A DNA stretch of 64,000 nt from Teratosphaeria epicoccoides (Eukaryota > Ascomycota > Dothideomycetes > Mycosphaerellales > Teratosphaeriaceae): the NCBI GenBank assembly GCA_021401465.1, contig JADDMT010000004.1:1-64000 (forward strand). The letters are read 5' to 3'. Below, one piece after another: positions 1 to 9,295 of this stretch (position 1 is its first letter; each line of letters begins with the position of its first letter). Below the pieces are notes generated by a model. That model did not search any database. It had not been told where the DNA came from and was given only the letters and a program-made list of their open reading frames with translations. The translations under genes and the position numbers were made by a program.

Positions 1-179
1 CCATCCTCCACAGCTAGTCTAATTAGGGCTAAGGCCTTAGTAGTATTAGGGTCCTCAGCACTAGTCAGACTAGTCTCATATCCCTTTTCAGTGAGAAATG
101 ATGTAATTCTTAATGACCAAATCTCAAAATTAGATTGGCCACTAAGTTTAGGGAATGAGAATAGCTTAGAAGAGTCCAT
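1..179 (-). mobile_element. Copia-type retrotransposon gag, N-terminal part (runs off the window)
   Basis: On the minus strand an ATG at 179 opens a frame with no stop to the window edge, about 59 codons. The product begins MDSSKLFSFPKLSGQSNFEI and continues with a W-S-L-R-I-T-S-F-L segment, the typical start of fungal Ty1/copia Gag polyproteins (DUF4219/UBN2-like: LxGxxNFxxWxxxI). Gag would form the particle that packages element RNA. The ATG lies only about 22 nt downstream of the LTR described next. No nonsense codon is seen, so this copy looks young or unmutated, unlike the AT-rich relics at 800-1190 and 53.7-54.0 kb. Protease, integrase and reverse transcriptase would lie outside the window. 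The family call is inference from the visible motif. Confidence 0.75.
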
Positions 180-201
180 ATTAATCAGTTGTAGCAGTCT
201 G

Positions 202-799
202 TGTTGATGACTAGACAGCTACTAGTCGCCAGGGGCGATAATTGTCGCAAATTGGTGGAAATTTATCGAAATTGGTCGGAGATGGTCGAGATCGGTTGTT
301 GATCGATTCTAGCTGTCTATATTGTTGACTAGACAGTCTAGAGGCAGGCCGGGCTCACAACCTGTTAGGTTGGTAGTCCAGCGGAAGTTTTGGTGGATTT
401 GATTGAAATTGATTGAATAATTGATTGATCATTAATTGAGATTGATGTAGTAGGCTGCTGAATTGATACTGTGAATTGCTTGATTGATTGATTCTACCTG
501 TGGGTAGAAGCTGCCCTATTTATCCTCTAAATGCACATTCTAGAGTCTTCTATTGATTAGAAATCAACTGATTCTAGACCCTCAATTATTAATCAATAGT
601 ACCTTCTAGAAGTGTGTAGATTACTCATTAACCAGGGAGCTTTATTCCCGATTAGGTATAGTGCCCTTGGTGGAGGCTGTGCTGTCTAACGCTAAATCTG
701 ATCGGGACACACTAAGCCTAATCGGGAACTAGTGTCGGCCTGGCGTCGGCTTTGGTGAAACCCGACGCACCCTAATGCTAGCATATCCCTGTCCTGACA
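202..799 (-). mobile_element. 5' LTR of the copia-type element
   Basis: A block of about 598 bp lies directly upstream (minus-strand sense) of the gag start. In element orientation it begins TGTCAGG at 799 and ends CATCAACA at 202, so it has TG...CA termini and a short TGT/ACA inverted end. Inside are a 10-bp inverted repeat (CCCGATTAGG near 648 and CCTAATCGGG near 717), a doubled motif TGTTGA..ACTAGACAG (near 202 and 322), and an ATTGATTGA-rich stretch near 400-495. The ends are inferred from termini and position; the partner LTR is outside the window, so the borders cannot be proven here. Confidence 0.6.
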
Positions 800-1190
800 A
801 TACCCCCTAGTAATATTCAGTATATTATAAAGAGAGTACAAGCTAGTCAAGTCTACAGTTAATAACAAGAGTTTAGTAATAGTTTTCTTTTTCTACTTAT
901 CTAATTACTAAAATAAGGTAAATTTAGTCTAAATTCAAGAGTGTATCCTACGTTCTAATATAGAAGTAGAACTACCTACTTTCAAGTTGTCTACTCTGTT
1001 TGCTCTGTATAGCTTAAGCATATAGATTAGTAATTACTTAGATTACTTTTTACTCTAGCTGCTTTAAAGTAGGTCTATAGAGCATATGACGTACTATTAT
1101 CTACTACTAAGTCCCTTTGCTCTAGCTACTCTGTCTAGTACTAACAGAGCACATAGAGTACTCTTGCTACCTAGCGCGAAGCGCTATGGA
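800..1190. other. AT-rich, probably RIP-altered island
   Basis: This stretch is rich in TA, CTAG and TAAT words and poor in CG, with no open frame of note. The composition changes abruptly near 1172-1186, where a small palindrome (TAGCGC-gaa-GCGCTA) sits, into ordinary balanced sequence. This is what repeat-induced point mutation leaves behind in old transposons. The original element is not recognisable. Confidence 0.5.
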
Positions 1191-1275
1191 ATCATCTTAC
1201 TCTGAACTCGTGCTCCTGCTCTTGTGTTTGCTTTCGATTCGCGTCGATCGTCAACATAGAGGTGCTGTACTAATC

Positions 1276-2560
1276 TCATACTGAACTGACGTGCGGGCGA
1301 AGAGTCTGCTGTACCGTGATATGCTGACTTGTGCTAGTCCTCCTGATCCCCAAAACACTGTCTCCTCTAACACTCCCATCGCGATCGCCTCTCGGATCCA
1401 TAGTGTCGAACAAATCCTCTTGCCACTGCGGCCATGTGGGTTGTCCAGTCGGAAATCCGGAGCTCGCAGTTCCAGATTTTGGAGCCTTCACCTGCGACAA
1501 CCTCGAATCTGTTCTGGAGATGGATGTTATTAGTGTCTCATCTATGACCGGGGCGTTGTAGCCCGTTTGTAGTTGTCGCCCAATCTCAAGCAGCGGGGCT
1601 GTCGAGCAATATATGACGCACATGATGGTTGTGACGATTGTGACAATCACGAAGGATTGATGAGATTTCTCGGGATGCAGAGGAGGCTTTGGGAGAAGCC
1701 ACAGACCAGCTATTCTTGGTCCAATTGATCTGTGCCAGCATTGTCAGTCTTAACATGACGGAGTTTGCAGATTCTGTCATCACCGTACAGGAACACCGGC
1801 GAGAGATTGAGAAGCACTCGCGCCCGCTTTTTTTTGCTTCGCAAGGGCAATGTGACAATCACAGCGGCCACGTACGCTGTGATTTGGAGGATGATGTCTA
1901 TGACGCCAAGTGCCATCAATGCGGAATACTGTTTCCTAAATTGTTAGATCGGAGCACGTTTCTCATGACCGTCATACAGCACTCACCTCATCTGCATGCA
2001 AAGTTTCGCGTGACAGGAAGATACCAGTCATTACCATTGCAAGAACGCCCCAAGCAATCGTACAGCCGTGCAGAATGTCCAGCAAGACAAAGTGCACCTC
2101 AACCTGGAGGCGATAGAGGAAGTGGACGACCGAGAGCAACGCGAAGGTAGCTGTCAGGTCTAATAAGAGGGCCGCAGCTAGAATCGACGACTTGACGGCT
2201 GTTCTCTGGTTGTTTGAGAGCCTCGAGGCATCCCGACCGAGGCCATGCCGAACCGCAATGACGACAGTGATCCCATGCAGTACCGCAAACAACTGGGAGG
2301 CACAAAATCAGCAAATATGCGATCTGGTTCGAGGGCGCGATAAACGTCGATACCTTCGCTATGAGGGCAAAAAAGTCATGCCGGCCTAATTTCTTGCGCC
2401 AAGGCCAGCGCACGGAGAGCCTGATCAAAAGACAGAGGGCGACGACTGTCAGCTCAAAGGCGACTGTTACCAGGATCCTTTCGGTTGTTGAGGGCCCTTG
2501 CTTTCCAGCAAAGTCCAGCTTAGCAGGATACGGCTTCACACTGGAAGGCCATGAGCCCAT
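1276..2560 (-). pseudogene. PTH11-like rhodopsin-domain membrane protein, probably disrupted at its 3' end
   Basis: Minus-strand exons read as a fungal multi-TM PTH11-like protein. Exon 1 starts at ATG 2560 and reaches DFFALIAK. A GT(ATCG)-AG intron of about 61 nt then leads to LFAVLHGITVVIAVRHGLGR. Helices follow through IAWGVLAMVMTGIF, then a 58-nt intron (donor GTGAGT) to ALMALGVIDIILQITAYVAA. The last helix region (VTIVTTIMCVIYCS, near 1610-1650) lies in another frame, and I found no well-formed intron joining it: an in-frame TAG follows LDQE near 1697, and a one-base shift near 1660 would restore a sensible REISQSF-type sequence. Such proteins are usually plasma-membrane receptors or sensors of unknown ligand. 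I infer a recently broken gene next to transposon DNA. A missed intron or an assembly error is the alternative. Confidence 0.5.
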
Positions 2561-3775
2561 CTTGACAAAATCGATCCGCGCATAGCAGTCTGGGTGTGAG
2601 TTTGTCCAGTTCGAGCGGGTCTGAGATGAACGATAGACTACGGCGATGACCTTGCGTGTTGCGAAACAGGTGTGATTTAGTGCAGCCTGTTCTCGCGATC
2701 GTACAGGTCACAGACCCTCGTAGACCTTGTCTCCATCCTAGAAATTACTGGAAAGGAATGCAGGAGTGGCCCGAATATGCAGACCGATTGGCCATAGATC
2801 ATCAATTTTCAGCTGTGACCACGATGTCGGCATTGACAATGCATTGTACGACTGGGGAGCTGGCTAATGTTCGGAGAACGCCAATGCCAAGTTGCGAACC
2901 GCATGAAAGGCTTGATGAATCCTGAATCGTTATCCCAGGTACTGACTGCAGCTCTGTCCCGGTATATGATTTTGGACTGCACTTGGCTATCCGACCCCGA
3001 GTGAGCCCAGTAGTCACGGGCGGCTCACGGCTCAAGTCAATCTTCGATGAACTGACCCCATCCCGGTTGTGTCTCCGAGTCTGCAGCACTAAATACTCCT
3101 ACCCACTGACCTGTAATAGCTCGACGAGCAACCCCACGCCGTTTGGGATGCACCTCTACTGGGAACCTCGGTCAGTCCGGCTCATCACTGCATGTACTCT
3201 CTGGGCGTTCATTGGCGCCACAGTGCCTGGACTTCGTTGCTCCAACGAGAAGTCGCACCACAACCCTCGGAAGACTCTGCTGTTCTACCCACGGAGGAGC
3301 TTAGGAGATCAGTATTTGCCCTCATTTCAGACCACGATCTTGATCAGTCGCTGTCCACCACAGCTCTCACGACCATGTTCGTACTTCCATCCTGACAACA
3401 ACGTGGCAATGAAATGTACTTGCTAAAATCGAAGTTGCTCAAGTGGGTATCGGCTCGATAGCTCGCCTGGATCGCGAAAGCCTCACTGGCTCTGACGCCC
3501 ACTAAACCTTGCAAGAAAGGCCGGCATCTTGTGCCATCCTGGACCCAGCTGCTATGGAAAACTTTCGGTTCAAGACTCGACTCAGGACAGTCCTAGACGG
3601 TACAGGATAATGCCAAGCGCTCTCGGTGTGTGGTGACATGTTACACATGCACTGAGTCTTGCTATCTGCTGTTGAATAACCGTCCGGCTTTCCCCAATTC
3701 TATAGAGCTGCATCGCTGCGTCTTTATCTCTTGACATATTTGCGTGAAATCGACAAACAGGCACAGAGGTCTACC
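2561..3775. other. Intergenic, no recognised gene
   Basis: Several overlapping open frames of 60-150 codons occur on both strands (for example plus-strand frames at 2983-3426 and 3192-3395) but none shows a recognisable domain, and none is linked by clear introns. The 3' part is the upstream region of the permease gene. Confidence 0.4.
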
Positions 3776-5946
3776 ATGGTGGAGATTGAACTGCGTCGCG
3801 CGAGACAAGATAGTGGAGCATCATGGCAACGTGCGCAAGATCCAGAAAGACAATACGATGAGACAGTGGATCAAGGCGAGATGCTCAGACTCGGCAAAAA
3901 GCAAGAACTGAAACGCAACTTCAACCTCTTGAGCATTTTCAGCTTCATGTGCGTCGAGATGAGTACGTGGGTGTTCAGCCTGATGTCAGTCCAACGCAGA
4001 ACGATGTATCGAAGGGGATCTGACGCATCACTTCAGCGGCTCATTTTGGGGACTCTATCTTGCTGACACCGGAGGCTACATAGTAGCATACTGCGCTACA
4101 TGTAAGTTCTCTCTACGTCTAGCTATCTTGGGTCAAATTACAGCCGAGAATTCAAGGCGTCTAGAATTCAAGGCGTCCAAAACTCAAGGCGTCCAAAACT
4201 CAAGGCGTCCAAAACTCAAGGCGTCCAAAACTCAAGGCGTCCAAAACTCAAGGCGTCCAAAATGCAAGGGTCGGACGCTTAGTGCCGAGACGATTGAGGC
4301 GCTGGACCGACTCATGGCCAAAAAGCTCTATGGGACATTGACTAACTACATGCTCTATGCTGCCAGGCATAGTCTATCTGCCGTTCGTCCTATCCATTGC
4401 CGAGATGGCGTCCATGGCTCCGACCGCAGGCGGGCAATATCACTGGACCTCGGAGTTCGCCCACCCTCGTGCCCAGAAATTCTTATCGTACATAGCTGGC
4501 TGGCTCCTCACTATCTCATGGTTCTGCTCTACGACCTATCGAATGTACCTTTGTGGAGTGACGATATATAGATGCGGCAATGTTCTTTATCCTTTCACCT
4601 ATTCGATCTCCGTCCAGAGTCGGTATTTGAGGCTCATACCGGTGATTGTGGTGTCCATGGCTGGGCTGGCGTTGAATACTATTGGCGCTGGACACTTGGC
4701 GACGGTGGAGATGACGGTCGCGGCGATCTATGTCTTGGGCTTTGCCACGAATCTGATTGTCTTATGGATCATGGCTCCGCTGAACTCGGCGAAAGAGGTT
4801 TTTGGGACCTTTCAGACTTATCCTGACTATCCCTATGGTCTCACATTGATGATAGCGACAAACACTCCATTATGGCTGATCATTGGATCCGACGGAGCAG
4901 CTCATATGGCAGAGGATACAAGGGATGCTTCTCTCAATGTGCCCCGCGGTATTCTCGGCAGCTACCTGATTAACGCCATCTCTGGCCTTGTAATGGTAAG
5001 CATTGGTGCGCAGAACTATGCGCCGTACCTAGGACATTCACTGATCAGTAATAACACGTCTTAGATCATAACCCTCTGTTTTTGCTTCAGAAAGAAGCCG
5101 GACATGGCAAGCTTTACTGAACAACTCCTAGTTATGCCGGCCTACGCGAGAGCCACGGGCTCAAATTCAGGGACCGTTGCTTTGACAGCAATTATTGCCA
5201 TTCTGAGCTTTTTCTCTGGCGCCAATCATATGGCTTCGGCCTCTCGACAGACTTTTGCGTTCGCAAGAGACGGTGGTCTGCCCTTCAATAAGGCGCTTTC
5301 AAAGGTGTCGCCGAAGTTCCATGTACCTATCATGGCTGTTGTCATGGTTTGCGGGTCTGTCGTTGTGCTGGCCGCTCTAATGAACGTCGATCAAAAGGCT
5401 CAGTCGGGATTGATGACGATGCACCTTCTTGCGATTCTTGCCACCTACGAACTTGCGATTGGAACGTTAATCTTTCGGAGACTCTGGGGCCCACCTTTGC
5501 CTGCGTCAAGATGGTCGTTGGGAAGAGCGGGCTTGCCAGTAAATGTCATGTGCTTCGCGTACGGGCTGCTCGCGATGGTAATGTCGGCAATGCCGACAGA
5601 CAGGCTGAAAGCTCCAGGAGGCTGTGGAGTGTTGCCCTGGTCAGTATTGATGGGTCATGAGGGTTCCTTGTGTCAAAGATATTCACTAACTTGCTGTCTA
5701 TCGCTTTTGCAGTTGGCGCAATCTGAACTGGTACGTAGAGAGAGTCTCGGCAGCATTCGCCGCAAAAAGCCACTGACACTTTCATCAAGGGCGCCAGTCA
5801 TTTTCGTCGCAATGATGCTGTCAGGAATTGCATGGTATGTTTCAGGGGGGCGCAAGCGCTATGTCGGACCAGTGATGCTTGTCAGGGACGAGTGTGGTTG
5901 GAAGAGCTTCCGACTATCACGGCACAGCATGTCGTCTACTGGCTGA
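3776..5946 (+). CDS. Amino-acid/GABA permease-like transporter (APC superfamily), 550 aa
   Basis: Six exons join in frame: 3776-3984, 4037-4101, 4367-4995, 5065-5639, 5713-5730 and 5790-5946. Introns use GTCAGT, GTAAGT, GTAAGC, GTCAGT and GTACGT donors. The product has the fungal amino-acid/GABA permease layout: a cytosolic N-terminus ending in LGKKQELKRNF, the signature AEMASMAPTAGGQYHW after the first helices, about 12 membrane segments, SASRQTFAFARDGGLPF in the middle and a cytosolic tail after RKRYVGPVMLV. It would import amino acids or related amines across the plasma membrane; the substrate cannot be read from sequence. Two oddities: intron 2 is 265 nt and carries a 16-bp tandem repeat, and exon 5 is only 18 nt. 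Both junctions preserve frame and family-like sequence, so I treat the gene as intact, though transcript evidence would be decisive. Confidence 0.8.
4148..4268 (+). repeat. 16-bp minisatellite inside a permease intron
   Basis: About seven and a half tandem copies of a 16-bp unit (AAACTCAAGGCGTCCA): five identical, two diverged at the 5' end (GAATTCAAGGCGTCTA/CCA) and a decayed partial copy. The array lies within the 265-nt second intron (4102-4366), well upstream of a good branch site (CTAAC near 4342). Confidence 0.9.
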
Positions 5947-6847
5947 AAGCTGATGGCACGGGCTTTGCCCTCGAGAGTCCGCATGTCTTGGTCTACACAT
6001 TGCTGCTGGATTCGGCATTCCTGCGGAAAAGATTGCAACGCAAATACGTGCAAGGCTCCTGAGATCGGTTCCATGGCCGTCGAACTCACACATCAAACTC
6101 GTACAGTCGTGTTATTTGAGCTGCCCAGCCACAGGGTGTGGCATGCCATCTTTTCCCCAAAGAGGTATGCCAGATTTAGACACGCCTTGATCGTAAGGCC
6201 CGACTACTGTCTCTGCCCACGTCCAAACGTTGCACTGGAGCTAGCAGCAACGATGGATGGATACAGCCTCTGCGTGCAATGGATGGTGCTGCATATAACC
6301 CGCATATGGCTTTATGGGGATAACTTCTGGAAGATGATGACCAACTACAACAGCCTTGCTGTCATGAAGTGGACTTTGGAAGAGCAGACAAAGCCTGAAG
6401 CTCGACGGAGGGCTCGACCATCCAAGCGACTAGTGGCGCGCCGGTCGCAAAGCCGCGAGAAATAATGTGCCCCGCTAGGATGCTTTGCCCGAGCAAATGT
6501 CCGCGACAAGATGCCGTGAGCTCTTTGTATGGACGCCACGCTTACGGTCCCCGACCTCCAGATCTCGGCATGACACACGAGCTCCAAAGATCTCTGGGCA
6601 GGCTTCATGCCTCCTTCTCGTCAACCTCCTACGGCATCACACACGAGCTAGCATAGTCCTCGGGTTTAAATCATTATTGTACCTGGTGCGGTGTTTCCTC
6701 AATTTCAGCGGAACATGACTTCACCTTCCAAGCATGGGCCAGGACATGTGAAGACACCTTGAGGATTGCGACAGCGGCGAGTCACGGTCGAGCAGCCTGG
6801 ATAATGCACGTTTCTGTCGGGATGCGACTGATGAGTTCCAGGAGACA
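5947..6847. other. Intergenic, no recognised gene
   Basis: The region between the permease stop and the next CDS. Open frames at 5953-6465 and 6485-6718 have no recognisable domain and look like chance frames. Confidence 0.4.
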
Positions 6848-8350
6848 ATGGCACCCGCCGCCAATCCAGCTACATTCGAATTCAACGGAGCCAAGCGACG
6901 CATTCCCAGGCTCGCTGTACGCAATAGGCTAGCCGTCGAGAAGTTACCGCCGTCGTCGACACCGAGTCCACCGCCAGACGATGGTGCAGGTGATGAACTG
7001 ACTGCAGCTGCGTTGTCATTAGTCTCGACTCGACCCGGCCTTTCCGCTTACCACAGCGATGATTCGAGAGAGTCGTCAGGCCACACCGCACCGCAAGACG
7101 GCGGTCGAGACAGGCTTGCGGGAAAGAAATGTGGCTCAGGCTTGCTGGGATTCCTCACGGTAAAGGAGCCGTCCATATCGGCCTGGAAAGTTCTCGCAGA
7201 AGCTCAAGAAAAGATCGCCGCTGAGGGCGGCGGTAGAACCATACGCATGCCTAGTATGTCATCTCGTCAGCTTCCCGCTCACGTTCCCAAGACCAATTCC
7301 AAGTGGGATGGCCTGCCGAATACGGCCCGGAGAAGGAGTATCGACTTAAGAACTAAGCGGCAATGTCAGACTTCTTCGAAGTCCTCTGCAGGTCGAGTTA
7401 ACTCCGCAAAAGGTCGTCTCGGCAGTGGTAACGGCGACAACCAGCCAGCGACACATGGCAGGGCCAGCTCTGTAGCGAGTAAGGACGTGTTGCGAAATGA
7501 CTCCAGGTCAACGCAGCTGTCCCAGCAGGATATTGACCATTCACCATCGGCAAGCATCTCCAGCCACAAACCCGCGGTAGTCCCTCCTGCTCTTCGTGAT
7601 AATGTCATTGCACCTTGGGATGAGACGTCACTGCCGCAAGAAAGGCGCGACGCTACTGTTGCGCCTTGGGATGAAGCGCCTTTGCGTCAAGGGAAGCGCA
7701 ACACCAAAGTGGCTCCCTGGGACGAGCCAGTTGCAGGGCCGGCAGATGTAGAACGACTCGCGACCCGTTTTGCTCTGAGCAAGATGCAGGGCCACCAGAG
7801 CACGTTTGACATATCCGGCCACGTCCGCACCAGCAGGAGCGGCATCGATAGTGGCAGACGGGCCCCATCGAACACTGCGAAGCTCAATAAGCACCAAGGA
7901 ATTCCACCAAATGCGATGATCACTTCTACGATTAACGAGCTGCCGCTCAAGCCAGACTCTGACGACAATATCAAAACAGAGCGCAGACCCCACACAAGAC
8001 CCGCCCTACAGCAGGCACATCAGGTCTCAGAGCCTGAATCAGCCTCAACCGGCGCGTTGTTGACCAGCGACCGTTCCACGACACAGCCTCTGAGTCTTTC
8101 GCGTGCGACGTCGCAGAGCACCTCCTCTTCGGCCCCAGCCGAGCTGTCTGCACAGTGGTTCATGCCACAAACGAATAGATTCAGGCTTGGATCCAAGGTC
8201 ACGGGGCAGGACATAGCCGACGTCCTACCATGGGAGTTCCAGGAGCCGGACCGAGGCGTTGCACCTACTGGCTCAGGGAGAAGATTGTGTGTCATAAACG
8301 AATGCTCGAAGTTGAAGCGACCCGGCGTCTTCAAGATGGGACGAAAGTGA
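6848..8350 (+). CDS. Hypothetical disordered protein with APWDE repeats, 500 aa
   Basis: A single open frame from ATG 6848 to TGA 8350. I do not recognise a named domain. The sequence is low in hydrophobic residues and rich in S, T, R, D and P, so mostly disordered. A more compact block near residues 95-125 reads SGLLGFLTVKEPSISAWKVL. Three copies of a short motif (APWDE, near residues 256, 276 and 295) are spaced about 20 residues apart, and a related PWEFQEP follows near residue 463. The C-terminus (RLCVINECSKLKRPGVFKMG) contains two cysteines and basic residues. A GTGAGT overlaps the stop region (8348), so a further 3' exon is possible. Repeated short motifs in a disordered chain suggest a binding scaffold; that is inference only. 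Confidence 0.6.
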   Translation: MAPAANPATFEFNGAKRRIPRLAVRNRLAVEKLPPSSTPSPPPDDGAGDELTAAALSLVSTRPGLSAYHSDDSRESSGHTAPQDGGRDRLAGKKCGSGLLGFLTVKEPSISAWKVLAEAQEKIAAEGGGRTIRMPSMSSRQLPAHVPKTNSKWDGLPNTARRRSIDLRTKRQCQTSSKSSAGRVNSAKGRLGSGNGDNQPATHGRASSVASKDVLRNDSRSTQLSQQDIDHSPSASISSHKPAVVPPALRDNVIAPWDETSLPQERRDATVAPWDEAPLRQGKRNTKVAPWDEPVAGPADVERLATRFALSKMQGHQSTFDISGHVRTSRSGIDSGRRAPSNTAKLNKHQGIPPNAMITSTINELPLKPDSDDNIKTERRPHTRPALQQAHQVSEPESASTGALLTSDRSTTQPLSLSRATSQSTSSSAPAELSAQWFMPQTNRFRLGSKVTGQDIADVLPWEFQEPDRGVAPTGSGRRLCVINECSKLKRPGVFKMGRK

Positions 8351-9295
8351 GTCAGATTGCCTCTGCAGTCTCCATCGTCCACCCTCTGGGCATCTTGCGT
8401 CTCTATGAGCCCGCACTGGTGGATAGCGGTGTGGCAGAAGGGATTTGGGAGTCTCAGAACCTGCGGAAACATCGCCATCTGTCGCCATGTATTCAGAGTC
8501 GGGGTTCTGTGGCCTCTATCAGCATCGATCCCGAACATTCGTATACGTTCCGCCGTACCATTCTAAGCCGAGAGCCGTGATCATGCGAGCCGCTGGCACA
8601 GTCCGGGGAGGTATCAATGCGCAGTACGCAACTCGTGTAACATCAGAGCACCTTGTGTTTGTACCGCCAATCGTTTGCGATGGTTTTGTCACACGGGTGG
8701 GTCTGGAGAGCAACACAGTCTTGTGGAAAGATACCTACATGTACAGTCGAGGCCGCCCGCTTGCATAAGGTAGAACGAGCCAATCTGAACTCTTTCTGTA
8801 TATCGCCCCGCCCCGCTTTCACCTGCAGTCAGGCACTGCCTTGCCTTCTTTTGCACCCATACTGCATCCTCACCGGATATGTTACCCTCCCAATCTGTCA
8901 CACCATGCTGCTCCCACCCGCTTGTCATGCAGGAGGGCGGCCTCCAACGGGTGCCCGCGCGGAGCACTGAGCTTTCTCAAGGTCATCCGTCGCTCGACCA
9001 GTCTGCTCATCTTCCTCTTCCTTCCTGGCCTCGCCATGTGCTCTGTGCAAGTCAAGACAGCTTGTGTCGAGGTGTTGAGCATGCTGGACCGTCGAGCGCG
9101 TTACTACAATACTGATCAACCAGCAGACTGCCACAACAAGCCTCCGGTATGTATGCAGCTCTCCCCTCCGGTCGTTTCATGTTAGCCCGACATGTGGGAG
9201 TGGCCTTTGATAATTCCATGCAATGGTCGGGATGGCAGTCTGCGGCTGTGGCTGATGTTTCAAGGTCACACAACACTACATGTAGCACATCAATC
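8351..9295. other. Intergenic, no recognised gene
   Basis: Lies between two plus-strand genes. Frames on both strands (for example 8445-8768 and 8841-9185) lack recognisable domains. The last part is pyrimidine-rich and is probably promoter and leader of the zinc-finger gene. Confidence 0.4.

Noticed and set aside
3731..4066. First thought the permease was a frameshifted pseudogene
   Set aside because: A 52-nt GTCAGT...CTTCAG intron with a CTGAC branch (3985-4036) and the other introns restore one frame of 551 codons including the stop.
4148..4268. Tandem repeat as a possible CRISPR-like array
   Set aside because: Head-to-tail units without spacers in a eukaryotic intron.
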